Of a stretch of DNA of 64,000 nucleotides, positions 46,934 to 55,966 are shown one piece after another. Numbering within the stretch: the first letter of the stretch is position 1; each line of letters starts with the position of its first letter. Under the pieces are notes generated by a model, which worked only from the letters and a program-made list of their open reading frames with translations, searched no databases and was not told the DNA's origin. The position numbers and the translations under genes were made by a program. Origin of the DNA: Desulfurellaceae bacterium bin18 (lineage in GTDB: Bacteria; Desulfobacterota; Binatia; Bin18); the NCBI GenBank assembly GCA_002238415.1, contig MPMI01000003.1, positions 117,413 to 181,412 on the forward strand, read 5' to 3'.

Positions 46934-47724
46934 CGCGATTTCTCCAGCGTATTGTGGACAGCCGGGACGCGCCCGTGCTGCCCGCTTTTGAATAGAAGGC
47001 TCGCCCCGACCAGCATCAGGCCGATGCTGATCACCTGGGCTTGAGAGAATGCTCCCCAGAGCGGAGGATTGACCCGCACAAATTCCAGGAAAAACCGGGC
47101 AATCCCGGCCAAGAGCAAATACCCCCAAAACAGGGAGCCGGGGTGATACCCAGCCGTCCGGCGGTTCCACAACACGGCCGCAATCGCAAAATACGCTGCC
47201 AACTCGTAGAGCGGCGTCGGATGAACGAACACGTCCGGCGGATAGTCCCAGCCAACAATGGCATCCGGGTAGGCCATTCCCCAGGGCAGGTCGGTTGGCG
47301 GTCCCCAGTCCCCGTCACCAGCTAACTGGCAGCCAATGCGTCCGGTTCCATGGCCCAGGGCAATTGCCGGGGCAATCGCATCCATGGTCTCCCGCCAGGG
47401 TAGCTTATAGTGCCGGATACACACACTGACGCCGACGGTGCCACCGATTAAGCCGCCGTGCCAGACAAAGCCGGCACCGGTGAAAAGCAAAGCCCACGGA
47501 TCGGCCAGAAATGCGGACCAATTACCCAGAATGAAAAGCAGCCGGGCACCGATCAGCCCCCCGATGGCAGCCCACAGGACCAGGGTCGAAGCAAGGTCCG
47601 GGTTCCGGCCTTGATAGGCCAGCCCTTTACCCAGCAGCCAAGCCGCAGCCACGAAGCCCAGGGCCATCATGACCCCGTAGCTGTATATCGTGAAGGGGCC
47701 GAGTTCGAGCAGGACGGGATACAT
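46930..47724 (-). CDS. lgt: Prolipoprotein diacylglyceryl transferase
   Basis: Integral membrane enzyme that adds diacylglycerol to the lipobox Cys of prolipoproteins. It has 264 residues and about seven membrane segments. The family signature is [17 protein letters not shown], with the conserved Arg and Asp, and [12 protein letters not shown]. The ATG at 47724 ([17 protein letters not shown]) fits the family, though its SD is weak; the open frame extends 21 codons further. Confidence 0.95.
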   Translation of the reverse strand: MYPVLLELGPFTIYSYGVMMALGFVAAAWLLGKGLAYQGRNPDLASTLVLWAAIGGLIGARLLFILGNWSAFLADPWALLFTGAGFVWHGGLIGGTVGVSVCIRHYKLPWRETMDAIAPAIALGHGTGRIGCQLAGDGDWGPPTDLPWGMAYPDAIVGWDYPPDVFVHPTPLYELAAYFAIAAVLWNRRTAGYHPGSLFWGYLLLAGIARFFLEFVRVNPPLWGAFSQAQVISIGLMLVGASLLFKSGQHGRVPAVHNTLEKSR

Positions 47725-47840
47725 ACGGCGATCATAGCCGAGGGCATGGCCTGATGCCAGTTCGGTGGACATCTGGACGGCTCTCATCTTGTATGCACCG
47801 GAGGACTCAGCTACCTATCACACAGAGAAGAAACAACAGC

Positions 47841-48299
47841 ATGCGAGCCGTTATCCAGCGAGTGAGCGAGGCGCGGGTCTCGGTTGAGGGGGAAATCGTC
47901 GGGCAGATCCAGCACGGCCTGCTTGTCCTGCTCGGCGTGACAACGGGGGACACCGAAGCGGAGGCGAACTTTCTGAGCGAGAAAATTATCGGGCTGCGGA
48001 TTTTCTCGAACCAGGCCGGAAAATTTGCCTATTCAGTCCAAGACGTGGGCGGATCACTTTTGATTGTCTCGCAATTCACGCTGTACGGCGATACGCGCAA
48101 AGGTCGCCGCCCATCGTTTACGGCCGCGGCGGGGACGGCCACCGCCAAACCGTTGTATGAATATTTTGTCGCCTGCTGTCAGCGCCGCCATATTCCGGTT
48201 GCCACGGGCCACTTCCAGGCGCATATGGCAGTCCAACTTGTAAACGACGGCCCGGTGACGCTCATTCTCGACACCGCGGACCGTGGATCACGTCAATAG
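47841..48299 (+). CDS. dtd: D-aminoacyl-tRNA deacylase
   Basis: DTD removes D-amino acids from mischarged tRNAs. In 152 residues it starts [21 protein letters not shown], with the catalytic-site [17 protein letters not shown] and the cross-subunit Gly-cis-Pro motif [11 protein letters not shown]. The ATG at 47841 fits the family exactly, with SD AGAGAAG. It is divergent from lgt. Confidence 0.96.
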   Translation: MRAVIQRVSEARVSVEGEIVGQIQHGLLVLLGVTTGDTEAEANFLSEKIIGLRIFSNQAGKFAYSVQDVGGSLLIVSQFTLYGDTRKGRRPSFTAAAGTATAKPLYEYFVACCQRRHIPVATGHFQAHMAVQLVNDGPVTLILDTADRGSRQ

Positions 48300-48311
48300 A
48301 GCTGAGCAGCC

Positions 48312-48788
48312 ATGCCACAAGCCGGTTTCTGGGCCATCGACCCCACCCGCAAGATACACTTTGGAAAAGATGGCTGGTGGTATGCCAACGATGAGCGTAT
48401 CCAAAATCAGCGCATCAACAAGCTCTTCAGCCAATGCCTCCAAGAGAATGAGCGGGGCGAGTATGAAATCGTGCTGGGGCGCGACCACGCGCGCGTCGAA
48501 ATTGAAGACACGCCCTATGTTGTGACCCAGGTCGCCGGAGACCCGGAGCAGGGATTTACCTTGCGATTAAACGACGAGAGCCAAGAGCGACTGTCCCCCC
48601 CCACGCTGACCATCGGCGCCAATGATGTCCTGTACTGCAAAGTCAAAGGACAAAAACACGCGGCCCGCTTTCTTCGACCAGCCTATTACCAACTCACGCA
48701 GTACGTCCAGCCGGCGGCTACGGGCGAAGGATTCGTTTTACACATAGGTGAGGACACCTACCCGATCCGGGTTAAAGAGCCTGACTAG
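48312..48788 (+). CDS. DUF1285 family protein
   Basis: It has 158 residues, with WAIDPTRKIHFGKDGWWYANDERIQNQRINKLFSQCL, then YEIVLGRDHARVEIEDTPYVV, which is the DUF1285 layout. The function is unknown. It starts 12 bases after dtd ends and 15 bases before trmL, so the three probably form one transcript. No signal or membrane segment is visible. Confidence 0.85.
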   Translation: MPQAGFWAIDPTRKIHFGKDGWWYANDERIQNQRINKLFSQCLQENERGEYEIVLGRDHARVEIEDTPYVVTQVAGDPEQGFTLRLNDESQERLSPPTLTIGANDVLYCKVKGQKHAARFLRPAYYQLTQYVQPAATGEGFVLHIGEDTYPIRVKEPD

Positions 48789-48803
48789 TCCGGTCGTTCA
48801 CCC

Positions 48804-49256
48804 ATGCACATCGTCTTTGTCGAACCGGAGATTCCGCCCAACACTGGGACAACCGCCCGGCTATGTGCAGCTACGCAAAGTCCCTTGCACCTCGTTGGTC
48901 CGCTGGGATTTTCTCTTGAGGACCGCTATCTCAAGCGCGCCGGCCTCGACTACTGGCCAGCTGTCGACCTGCACGTGTATGAGTCGTGGAGCGCCTTCCT
49001 CAAACGTCGCCCACCCGGTCGTCTGCTGGCCTTTTCCGCCCGCGCCCAGCGGTCCTACACCACGGTTCGCTATCGGCCCGACGACCTGCTCGTCTTTGGC
49101 AGCGAGACACGGGGGTTGTCAGAGGCAATCCGTACGGAATATGCCGAGACCCTGTACACCATTCCGATGCCGGGAGAACAGGTGCGCAGTTTGAACTTGT
49201 CCAACGCTGCGGCGATTGTGTTGTATGAGGCCCTGCGCCAACTGGGGCGGGTATAG
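48804..49256 (+). CDS. trmL: tRNA (cytidine(34)-2'-O)-methyltransferase
   Basis: A SPOUT-class methyltransferase that modifies the wobble base of leucine tRNAs. In 150 residues it has the knot motifs PEIPPNTGTTARLCAAT, FGSETRGLSE and the C-terminal PGEQVRSLNLSNAAAIVLYEALRQ. Length and motif order match TrmL (YibK), with no N- or C-terminal extra domain. Confidence 0.94.
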   Translation: MHIVFVEPEIPPNTGTTARLCAATQSPLHLVGPLGFSLEDRYLKRAGLDYWPAVDLHVYESWSAFLKRRPPGRLLAFSARAQRSYTTVRYRPDDLLVFGSETRGLSEAIRTEYAETLYTIPMPGEQVRSLNLSNAAAIVLYEALRQLGRV

Positions 49257-49283
49257 TAATAGTAAAAGATGGCCCCAGAATCC

Positions 49284-49658
49284 TTACTTTTCTGGAAACA
49301 ACCACTTGCTGAAAAACTGCCGATTTCGCGCGACGATCCAATAGCCCAGTTCAACCCCCCACACAAAGGGCGGCAGGCAGCCCACCCAGGCCAGACGCGG
49401 GAACCCTACCTTCCCGAGTACATACAGACTCGCCCGGCCGGCGGACAAAACCTGTCCGTCCGGCGTAATGACGTATACCGAGCGTTCACACTGCCGGGCC
49501 AGGCTGTCCGTCATCGGGGGGCGGGGCGCATCCTGGTAGGCAACCGCCCGAATCTGATTCATCACATCGCGGTGTTTGACCCAGGCAACGGCTCGCTGAC
49601 ACAAGCCGCATGCCCCGTCCCAGAACAGCCAGATGGGTTGGGCTCCGGCCGATTCCAT
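49284..49658 (-). CDS. DCC family thiol-disulfide oxidoreductase-like protein
   Basis: This 124-residue protein has WLFWDGACGLCQRAVAWVKHRD, the D-x-x-C-x-x-C opening of the DCC1-like family, and ends in a hydrophobic part (AWVGCLPPFVWGVELGYWIVARNR). It probably has redox activity; physiological partners are not known. It follows the Mut7-C gene by 6 bases. Confidence 0.85.
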   Translation of the reverse strand: MESAGAQPIWLFWDGACGLCQRAVAWVKHRDVMNQIRAVAYQDAPRPPMTDSLARQCERSVYVITPDGQVLSAGRASLYVLGKVGFPRLAWVGCLPPFVWGVELGYWIVARNRQFFSKWLFPEK

Positions 49659-49664
49659 TGCTCC

Positions 49665-50135
49665 CTACACCATCCCCATGTGTCTCAGTTCTTCGAGTAT
49701 ACGTTCGCGGTGGGTGGCATTCCAATAGATGCGCTGGCACTGCCGACAGCGGAAAAAGGTCGATTGCGTCTGCCACACATAGGCGGGTACGCGGGATTGA
49801 ACCCGCTCGCGGTCGATTGTTTCCAATTCCCGATTGCACACGCTGCACCGCCTGAGCAGAGAGGACGAGACCGTGAGCTGCAAGTCGGTGCAAACCTGTT
49901 TGAGCTGCTCCCGAAAACGGTCAGCGCGAATAAACACAAACGGCGGAACGTCTTTCTGGTTCAGAAAACAGGTACGGCGGGTCAGCAGGATACGGTCCTG
50001 GCGGCGCGCTTCGCGTTTTACGCTCGCAGGGGAAACCTCGGGCATATAGACGGTATCATAGCCAAGAATACGCAGCCATTTTGCTAAGGTGCCGACCATG
50101 CGATCGGCTAAAAAACGAGGCGGCTCAGCAGGCAT
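49665..50135 (-). CDS. Mut7-C RNase domain protein with zinc ribbon
   Basis: This 156-residue protein begins RFLADRMVGTLAKWLRILGYDTVY, the Mut7-C (PIN-like) opening with its catalytic Asp, then EARRQDRILLTRRTCF. The C-terminal third has two Cys pairs (CSVCNRE and CRQCQRIYW) forming a zinc ribbon. Members are predicted nucleases acting on RNA; the substrate is unknown. It overlaps nothing and pairs with the DCC gene. Confidence 0.88.
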   Translation of the reverse strand: MPAEPPRFLADRMVGTLAKWLRILGYDTVYMPEVSPASVKREARRQDRILLTRRTCFLNQKDVPPFVFIRADRFREQLKQVCTDLQLTVSSSLLRRCSVCNRELETIDRERVQSRVPAYVWQTQSTFFRCRQCQRIYWNATHRERILEELRHMGMV

Positions 50136-50352
50136 CCAGGGCTCCTGACCACAGTGAACGAACTCACCAGTGTCGCGTGATCGGATTGCAGCCTAAAATA
50201 AGGACCGGGGGAAGACAAGGCGGGGAAATACGACACTCCGAGCCCGGTAGCCCCTCTTGGAGAGGACAAGTTCTCTCTCGCACGGGGACACTTGGTGGGA
50301 TATGCAGGCTGGCACGTGCGACACCCGCGGCAAGATTCGTGAAGGAGAGACC

Positions 50353-52017
50353 ATGTCCGAAGGCTACTACGATCTGGGGACTTACAGCCGGCCTGTCACG
50401 ACCGGCTCCGAGGAAGCGCAGCGCTGGTTCGACCGGGGGCTGGCCTGGACCTACGGCTACAACCATGACGAGGCGGTCGCGTGTTACCGCCGGGCGCTCG
50501 CTGCCGACCCTGCGTGCGTCATGGCGTGGTGGGGAGTCGCCTACGCGGTCGGACCGAACTACAACAAGCCGTGGGAGGCGTTCGACGAGGGGGACGCGGC
50601 CCGTTCGCTCGAGACCGCGTACGACGCGGCGGCACGGGCGCGGACGCTCGCCCCGAACGCGACGGATACCGAGCGGTCCCTCATTGGCGCCCTCGCACAC
50701 CGCTACCCATCACGCTCGCCTGTGGCGGACATGTGCCCGTGGAACGATGCATACGCGGGTGCGATGCGGGCGGTCTATGCGGAGCACGGCGAGGACGACC
50801 CGGACGTAGCGGCCCTGTTCGTCGAGGCGATCATGAACCGCACCCCGTGGGCGCTCTGGAACCTGAAGACCGGGCGGTCGGCAGAAGGGGCGGATACGGA
50901 AGAGGCCATCGAGGTCCTCGAGAAGGCGATGCGTCGGCGCGAGGAACGGGGCGAGGAGGCGCACCCGGGCCTGCTCCACATGTACATCCACCTGATGGAG
51001 ATGTCGCCGCACCCGGAGCGGGCGCTCACGGCTGGCGACCGGCTACGCGGTCTCGTGCCGGACGCCGGGCATCTCGAGCACATGCCGACCCACATCGACG
51101 TGCTTTGTGGCGACTACCGAGCGGTGGTGGAGTCGAACCAGGCGGCCATCGAAGCGGACCGCAAGTTTCTCACGCGCGAGGGTGCGGACAACTTCTACTC
51201 GCTCTACCGGTGCCATAACTACCACTTCAAGATCTACGGGGCGATGTTCCTCGGGCAGTTCCGGCCCGCGCTTGCAGCGGCCGAGGAGATGATCGCGACG
51301 CTTCCCGAGGAGTTGCTCACCCTCACCTCGCCGCCCATGGCGGACTGGCTGGAAGGCTTTGTTTCGATGAAGCAGCACGTGCTCATCCGGTTCGGGAAGT
51401 GGAACGCTATCGTTGCGGAAGCGCTGCCGGAGAACCGCGATCTTTTTTGCGTGACGACTGCGATGATGCGGTACGCCAAGGCGGTAGCTCGCGCGGTGAC
51501 GGGCGATGTCGACGCGGCGGAGCGCGAGGCCGCCAGCTTCGATGAGGCGCTCACCCGCGTCCCGGAGAGCCGCTATGTGTTCAACAACCGCTGCCTCGAC
51601 ATTCTCGCGATCGCGGGAGAGATGATGAGGGGTGAGATCGAGTACCGTCGCGGCCGCTTTGGCACCGCGTTCAGACATCTCCGGGCGGCCGTTGAGTTGG
51701 ACGACAACCTGCCCTACGACGAGCCCTGGGGATGGATGCAACCGACGCGCCACGCGCTTGCCGCCCTGCTGCTCGAGCAGGGTCGGGTCGATGAGGCGGC
51801 CGCGGTGTATCGAGCGGATCTCGGGTACGACAATACGCTGAGCCGCGCCTGCCAGCACCCGGACAACGTCTGGAGCCTGCACGGATATCACGAATGCCTC
51901 CAGCGGCTCGGGTGGACTCAGGAGGCGGCAATCGTGAAGCAGCGGCTGGACCTCGCCCTGGCCCGTACCGACGTCCCGATCACCGCCTCCTGCTTCTGCC
52001 GGCTCGCGACACGGTAG
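50353..52017 (+). CDS. TPR-repeat protein of unknown function, unusually GC-rich
   Basis: This 554-residue protein, from the ATG at 50353 (SD GAAGGAGAGA), shows tetratricopeptide-like helix pairs: AQRWFDRGLAWTYGYNHDEAVACYRRALAADPACVMAWWGVAYAVG, then EVLEKAMRRREERGEEAHPG, LHMYIHLMEMSPHPERAL, and QPTRHALAALLLEQGRVDEAAAVYR. No signal peptide is present. Codon use is far richer in G and C at third positions than in its neighbours, like an actinobacterial gene, so recent transfer is likely. The function is not assigned. Confidence 0.8.
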   Translation: MSEGYYDLGTYSRPVTTGSEEAQRWFDRGLAWTYGYNHDEAVACYRRALAADPACVMAWWGVAYAVGPNYNKPWEAFDEGDAARSLETAYDAAARARTLAPNATDTERSLIGALAHRYPSRSPVADMCPWNDAYAGAMRAVYAEHGEDDPDVAALFVEAIMNRTPWALWNLKTGRSAEGADTEEAIEVLEKAMRRREERGEEAHPGLLHMYIHLMEMSPHPERALTAGDRLRGLVPDAGHLEHMPTHIDVLCGDYRAVVESNQAAIEADRKFLTREGADNFYSLYRCHNYHFKIYGAMFLGQFRPALAAAEEMIATLPEELLTLTSPPMADWLEGFVSMKQHVLIRFGKWNAIVAEALPENRDLFCVTTAMMRYAKAVARAVTGDVDAAEREAASFDEALTRVPESRYVFNNRCLDILAIAGEMMRGEIEYRRGRFGTAFRHLRAAVELDDNLPYDEPWGWMQPTRHALAALLLEQGRVDEAAAVYRADLGYDNTLSRACQHPDNVWSLHGYHECLQRLGWTQEAAIVKQRLDLALARTDVPITASCFCRLATR

Positions 52018-52142
52018 CGAGTACCGGTACGGCCAACGGTGGCCGGCAGTGCGTCCGGTGAGCGTCGTTACACTCCCTGCTTGCGCCCCGTGGAGCAAAT
52101 AGGCTAAACCGCTCTAAAATATACCCCACGAAGGAGGCTCTT

Positions 52143-52793
52143 ATGAGAATGTATAATTCACTCGGCCCGAATCCACGCTGTGTGCGCATGTTCATGGCGG
52201 AAAAAGGCATTACGCTTGATACGATCGAAGTAGATATTCTGGGTGCGGAAAACCGGCAAGGGCCGTATACCGACAAGAATCCCGGTGGCCAAATGCCGTC
52301 GATCGAGCTGGACGATGGCAGCATCCTGGCAGAAACGACCGCCATTTGCGAATACCTTGAAGACACCCAGTCCGGCCCGGCCTTAATCGGCTCAACCCCG
52401 GAAGAAAAAGCCGAAACCCGCATGTGGCAGCGGCGTATTGAGCTCCAGATCACGGAGCATATGTATAACGGCTTCCGCTACTCCGAGGGGCTGGACATGT
52501 TTAAGGAGCGGATGCACTGTCTGCCCGAAGCCGCGGCCGGCCTCAAGGAAATCGTGCAGGAAAAGCTCGCCTGGCTGGATGGCCTGATGGAGGGCAAACA
52601 GTTTATCGTGGGTGATCGGTTTACGCTGGTCGATATTATTCTGTACTGTGCCTTTGATTTCGGGGCCGGCGTCGGCCAGAATATCAGCCCGGACCTGAAA
52701 AACCTGACGGCCTGGTTTGCGCGGGTCGATAGTCGCGCCAGCGCGGCCTCCAGTATCCATGAGAAGGCCAAAGCCGCGGGAATGAAGGCGTAG
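52143..52793 (+). CDS. Glutathione S-transferase family protein
   Basis: This 216-residue protein has a thioredoxin-like N-terminal domain (LGPNPRCVRMFMAEKGITLDTIEVD, then KNPGGQMPSIELDDGSILAETTAICEYLED) with the GSH-binding cis-Pro and EST/A-type segment, and a helical C-terminal domain (QFIVGDRFTLVDIILYC). The substrate is unknown. SD AAGGAGG precedes the ATG. Confidence 0.9.
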   Translation: MRMYNSLGPNPRCVRMFMAEKGITLDTIEVDILGAENRQGPYTDKNPGGQMPSIELDDGSILAETTAICEYLEDTQSGPALIGSTPEEKAETRMWQRRIELQITEHMYNGFRYSEGLDMFKERMHCLPEAAAGLKEIVQEKLAWLDGLMEGKQFIVGDRFTLVDIILYCAFDFGAGVGQNISPDLKNLTAWFARVDSRASAASSIHEKAKAAGMKA

Positions 52794-52817
52794 GGGGCTG
52801 GGGTCTGTTGGGTTTTT

Positions 52818-52877
52818 GGGTCTATAGGGCCTGTTGGGTCTCGGAGACTCAATGGACTCAATGGACCCTATAGACCC
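52818..52877. repeat. 12-base perfect inverted repeat GGGTCTATAGGG / CCCTATAGACCC
   Basis: Perfect arms at 52818-52829 and 52866-52877 surround a centre with GGGTCTCGGAGAC and ACTCAATGG twice. It may act as a bidirectional terminator between the converging GST and YD-repeat genes. The right arm also supplies the TAG stop of the minus-strand YD gene (52868-52870). Confidence 0.6.
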
Positions 52878-53809
52878 TCCTTGTCCCCGGTCCCTTCCTG
52901 CGGGTGATAGGTAATCGTCCGATACACTGCCTCGGCGGGTTCGAGGTAGCCCTCGTCATCGTCCGGAATCCACCCCTCAGTGACCTGCTTTACCCAATTC
53001 CCTTGGCCATCGTACTCGTAGGTATAGACCTCTTTACGCTGAACAGCACCGTCCCTGTCAGACTCTACCCACTCCCGTTCATTCCCGTGCTCGTCATAGG
53101 CGTACACCCAGCGGGACGTCAGCGCTCCGCTTCGCCCGTGGGTGACCACGGTTTGTACTCTTCCATCTGCATCATACACATAGGTATTGCTTGAGATCGG
53201 AGAGCCATCGGCATCAGACAATGACCGTTTGGCGATCCGGCCTTCCCCATCGTAGGTAAAGCTCGCGCGGTGTAAAAAGGTTCCGTCCGGGTCGTGGTGA
53301 TCGATGTGCGCCGGCTGCCCGTCTTCGGTGTACGTATAGACATCTCGAAACCAGAGATCGCCATCCACGTCAGTACTCACCGCCTGTGTCAGACGGCCCG
53401 CCTCATCATAGGTATGGCTGGTCTGCCGCCAGAGCGTCCCCTGGGAGTTATACAACTGTTCGGTACTCAGCTTGCTCGCCCGGTTATAACTGCGGACGGC
53501 GCGGACCATCACTGCTCCATCAGGCGCGTACTCTATCCTTTCGGTGAGTGCTCCATCCCTGCCGTAATGAGTGATCGCCGTGAGTATCCGTTCGTCCTCA
53601 ATCCACGTGTCCGGCTCGCCAGGCGGATTCACAAACAACACCCTATCCGTCTTCACGGTTTGGACAGCGCCAACCAGCGCACTACTCGCACGGATTTCCT
53701 TCGCCCCCATAGCCGCAATGACGTCGGCCCAGGCGTAAGAAACGAGGAAGACAGGGAAAGAGAGACAGAGATAGAAGAGAAGAGAAGCAGGAGACAGCGG
53801 GCGCGGCAT
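52868..53809 (-). CDS. Secreted YD-repeat (RHS-like) protein, short
   Basis: It has about 313 residues from the ATG at 53809, which gives a typical signal peptide (PLSPASLLFYLCLSFPVFLVSYAWA). After it come five or six YD/RHS-like repeats of about 30 residues (YDEAGRLTQAVSTDVDG, YTEDGQPAHIDHHDPDG, YDGEGRIAKRSLSDADG, YDADGRVQTVVTHG, YDEHGNEREWVESDRDG). There is no RHS core or toxin tip, so this is a small surface or secreted repeat protein of unknown role. The start is uncertain; Met codons at 53851 and 53884 are also in frame. Confidence 0.75.
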   Translation of the reverse strand: MPRPLSPASLLFYLCLSFPVFLVSYAWADVIAAMGAKEIRASSALVGAVQTVKTDRVLFVNPPGEPDTWIEDERILTAITHYGRDGALTERIEYAPDGAVMVRAVRSYNRASKLSTEQLYNSQGTLWRQTSHTYDEAGRLTQAVSTDVDGDLWFRDVYTYTEDGQPAHIDHHDPDGTFLHRASFTYDGEGRIAKRSLSDADGSPISSNTYVYDADGRVQTVVTHGRSGALTSRWVYAYDEHGNEREWVESDRDGAVQRKEVYTYEYDGQGNWVKQVTEGWIPDDDEGYLEPAEAVYRTITYHPQEGTGDKEGL

Positions 53810-53969
53810 TGGTTTCGAGTCAGGGGCACGCCGCGTGCGAGAGAATTCCATCACGACTGGTCGTCTTCGGTCTTTCAAGTTCATAGGTCTGAAGCAGCAT
53901 ATCCCTTCTTTGCGTTCCTTGACACGTCCCTCGTCTTCGCAGAATAATCTCCTCACAGGAGGGGAATGT

Positions 53970-54758
53970 ATGCGTGACAATAGACTCAAAAAATCACTCA
54001 AGGCTGGGGACTTTGCGCTGGGGACGTTGGTGTGGGACCTCAAGAGCCGAGGGGCCATCCACACGCTGGCGCAGGCCGGCATGGACTACATCATGATCTG
54101 CACCGAGCATTCGGCCTACAATCTGGAAACGGTGGTCGATCTGTGCGACTACGCCCATGCGGCCGGTATGACCCCGGTGGTCCGCATCCCTGATCTTGAA
54201 TATGAACACGTGACGCGCCTGCTCGACTGCGGGTGTCAGAGCCTGATTGTGCCGCATGTCAAAACCGGGGCCGAGGTGCAACGATTCATTGAGCTGGCCA
54301 AATATCATCCCGAAGGAAAACGGGGGACGGCCATCTATCTGGGAGCGAATACCGAGTATGAAGACGTTGAGACGCAGACGGCCATGCAGCACGCCAATGC
54401 CAACACCCTGCTCGGCGTGATCATCGAAACCAGAGAAGCCGTGGAGAATATGGACGAGATTCTGATTCCCGGCATTAATCTCTGCCTGGTCGGCTATCAA
54501 GACCTGGCCCAAAGTCTTGGCACGCCGGGCCAATTCAACAATCCCGAGTTGCTCGAAGCGACCGCCCGGGTGAATGCGCTGTGTCACGAGCGAGGCATCG
54601 CGACGGCTGCGGCCGTGACCCAAATCGATAATGTTCAGGCTATTGTCGATAGCGGTGCGCAATATCTGTTGTATGGCACCGATCTGATTCTGCTGCGCCG
54701 GGAAGCGCAGCGCGCCGCCGAGGCCCTTGCCCCATTTCGGAAAGGCGGGGCACACTAG
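53970..54758 (+). CDS. HpcH/HpaI aldolase family protein
   Basis: This 262-residue class II (metal-dependent) aldolase of the 2,4-dihydroxyhept-2-ene-1,7-dioate type has GTLVWDLKSRGAIHTLAQAGMDYIMICTEHSAYN, the metal Glu in IIETREAVENMDEIL and the Asp in VGYQDLAQSLG. It splits or makes pyruvate-type aldols. The ATG at 53970 has SD AGGAGGGG. It leads a run with an LLM oxidoreductase, an acetoacetate-decarboxylase-like protein and OsmC, and may act in degradation of an unknown compound. Confidence 0.9.
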   Translation: MRDNRLKKSLKAGDFALGTLVWDLKSRGAIHTLAQAGMDYIMICTEHSAYNLETVVDLCDYAHAAGMTPVVRIPDLEYEHVTRLLDCGCQSLIVPHVKTGAEVQRFIELAKYHPEGKRGTAIYLGANTEYEDVETQTAMQHANANTLLGVIIETREAVENMDEILIPGINLCLVGYQDLAQSLGTPGQFNNPELLEATARVNALCHERGIATAAAVTQIDNVQAIVDSGAQYLLYGTDLILLRREAQRAAEALAPFRKGGAH

Positions 54759-54759
54759 A

Positions 54760-54784
54760 CGGGTTTCCTCTTTACGGAAACCCG
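54760..54784 (+). terminator. Hairpin CGGGTTTCC / GGAAACCCG after the aldolase gene
   Basis: A perfect 9-bp stem (54760-54768 and 54776-54784) with a 7-base loop lies in the 95-base gap before the LLM gene. No U run follows, so it may only attenuate transcription or protect mRNA. Confidence 0.4.
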
Positions 54785-54853
54785 GAATGTAGGATACACA
54801 CGACAGGAAGTTGAGAGGCGTTCCGTCGTTCGTCATCGTCAAAGGAGGTCAGC

Positions 54854-55966
54854 ATGAAGTTCGGTATTTTTTATGAGCTATCCGTTCCCCGGCCCTGGGA
54901 CCAGGAGGCCGAGCGCAGCGTCTATATGAATGCGCTGGAGCAAGTCCGCCTGGCCGACGAACTCGGCTTTGAGCAGGTCTGGGCGGTGGAGCATCACTTC
55001 CTGGAAGAATACTCCCACTGTTCGTCTCCCGAGCTTTTTCTGACGGCCTGCGCCATGCAGACCAAGCATATCAACGTCGGCCACGGCATCGTCATCTGCG
55101 TACCGGAATTCAACCACCCGATTCGGATCGCCGAACGCGCCGCGGTGTTGGATATTTTATCCGGCGGACGGCTTCAGTTCGGGACGGGACGGTCGGCAAC
55201 CTGGACCGAGTTGGGAGGCTTTCGGGCCAGTCCGGACGAGACCAAGAAAAGCTGGGACGAATTTGTCCACTGCATCCCGAAGATGTGGACGCAGGAGCGC
55301 TTTGGCTATGAGGGCCAGTATTTCTCCATGCCGTCACGCGCGGTGCTGCCCAAACCCTACCAAAAACCCCATCCGCCCATGTGGGTGGCCGTCACCAGTC
55401 CGGGCACCGAGCTTGACGCCGCGGACCGCGGCATTGGCTGTCTGGGGGTGACCTTTACCAGCTTTGCCGAGCAGGAGGCCAAGGTCAAAGAATATCGTCG
55501 CCGGGTGCAGAACTGCAATCCGGTCGGCTCGTTTGTGAATAACCAGGTCGCGACCGTCAATTTTCTGTACTGCCACCCGGACAATGAAACCGGCGCAAAA
55601 ACCGGCATGAACATGATCCGCCATTTCAATTACATGGCGGCCCAGCTGGATATGGCAAAAGAGGCTTATCCGGCCAAATCCTATCCAGCCGCCGGTCTGC
55701 TGCCTTCCCTGCGGCGTCAGGCGTCCAGCCCCGGTGATCAGTTCAAGGCACCCGAAGGGATCGCGGTCGGGAATCCCGAACATCTCATCGGTGAGCTCAA
55801 AAAGTGGGAAGCCAGCGGCGTGGACCGTGTCAATTTCCTCCTCAACGCTGCCGAGATCATTCCACAGGCCCAGGTCCTCGACAGTCTGCGGCTGTTTGCC
55901 CAGGAAGTCATGCCAGCGTTTGCCGACTCGCAGCCGCAACGCGCCGTCGCGGGAGGATCCAGCTAA
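54854..55966 (+). CDS. LLM class flavin/F420-dependent oxidoreductase
   Basis: This 370-residue luciferase-like monooxygenase fold protein begins MKFGIFYELSVPRPW, then ADELGFEQVWAVEHHFLEEYSHCSSPELFL, VGHGIVICVPEFNHPIRIAERAAVLD, GRLQFGTGRSATW and KPYQKPHPPMWVAVTSPGT. The order matches bacterial luciferase-family enzymes. FMN or F420 is possible as cofactor; npdG in this genome permits F420. SD AAAGGAGGT is near perfect. It overlaps the next gene (TAATG). Confidence 0.9.
   Translation: MKFGIFYELSVPRPWDQEAERSVYMNALEQVRLADELGFEQVWAVEHHFLEEYSHCSSPELFLTACAMQTKHINVGHGIVICVPEFNHPIRIAERAAVLDILSGGRLQFGTGRSATWTELGGFRASPDETKKSWDEFVHCIPKMWTQERFGYEGQYFSMPSRAVLPKPYQKPHPPMWVAVTSPGTELDAADRGIGCLGVTFTSFAEQEAKVKEYRRRVQNCNPVGSFVNNQVATVNFLYCHPDNETGAKTGMNMIRHFNYMAAQLDMAKEAYPAKSYPAAGLLPSLRRQASSPGDQFKAPEGIAVGNPEHLIGELKKWEASGVDRVNFLLNAAEIIPQAQVLDSLRLFAQEVMPAFADSQPQRAVAGGSS

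Noticed and set aside
50164..50700. 178-codon minus-strand ORF upstream of and over the TPR gene start
   Set aside because: Arg/Pro-rich translation of high-GC antisense DNA, no family features.
51043..52098. 351-codon minus-strand ORF opposite the TPR gene
   Set aside because: High-GC genes give long antisense frames; no domain is visible and the plus-strand protein is clearly TPR-like with an SD.
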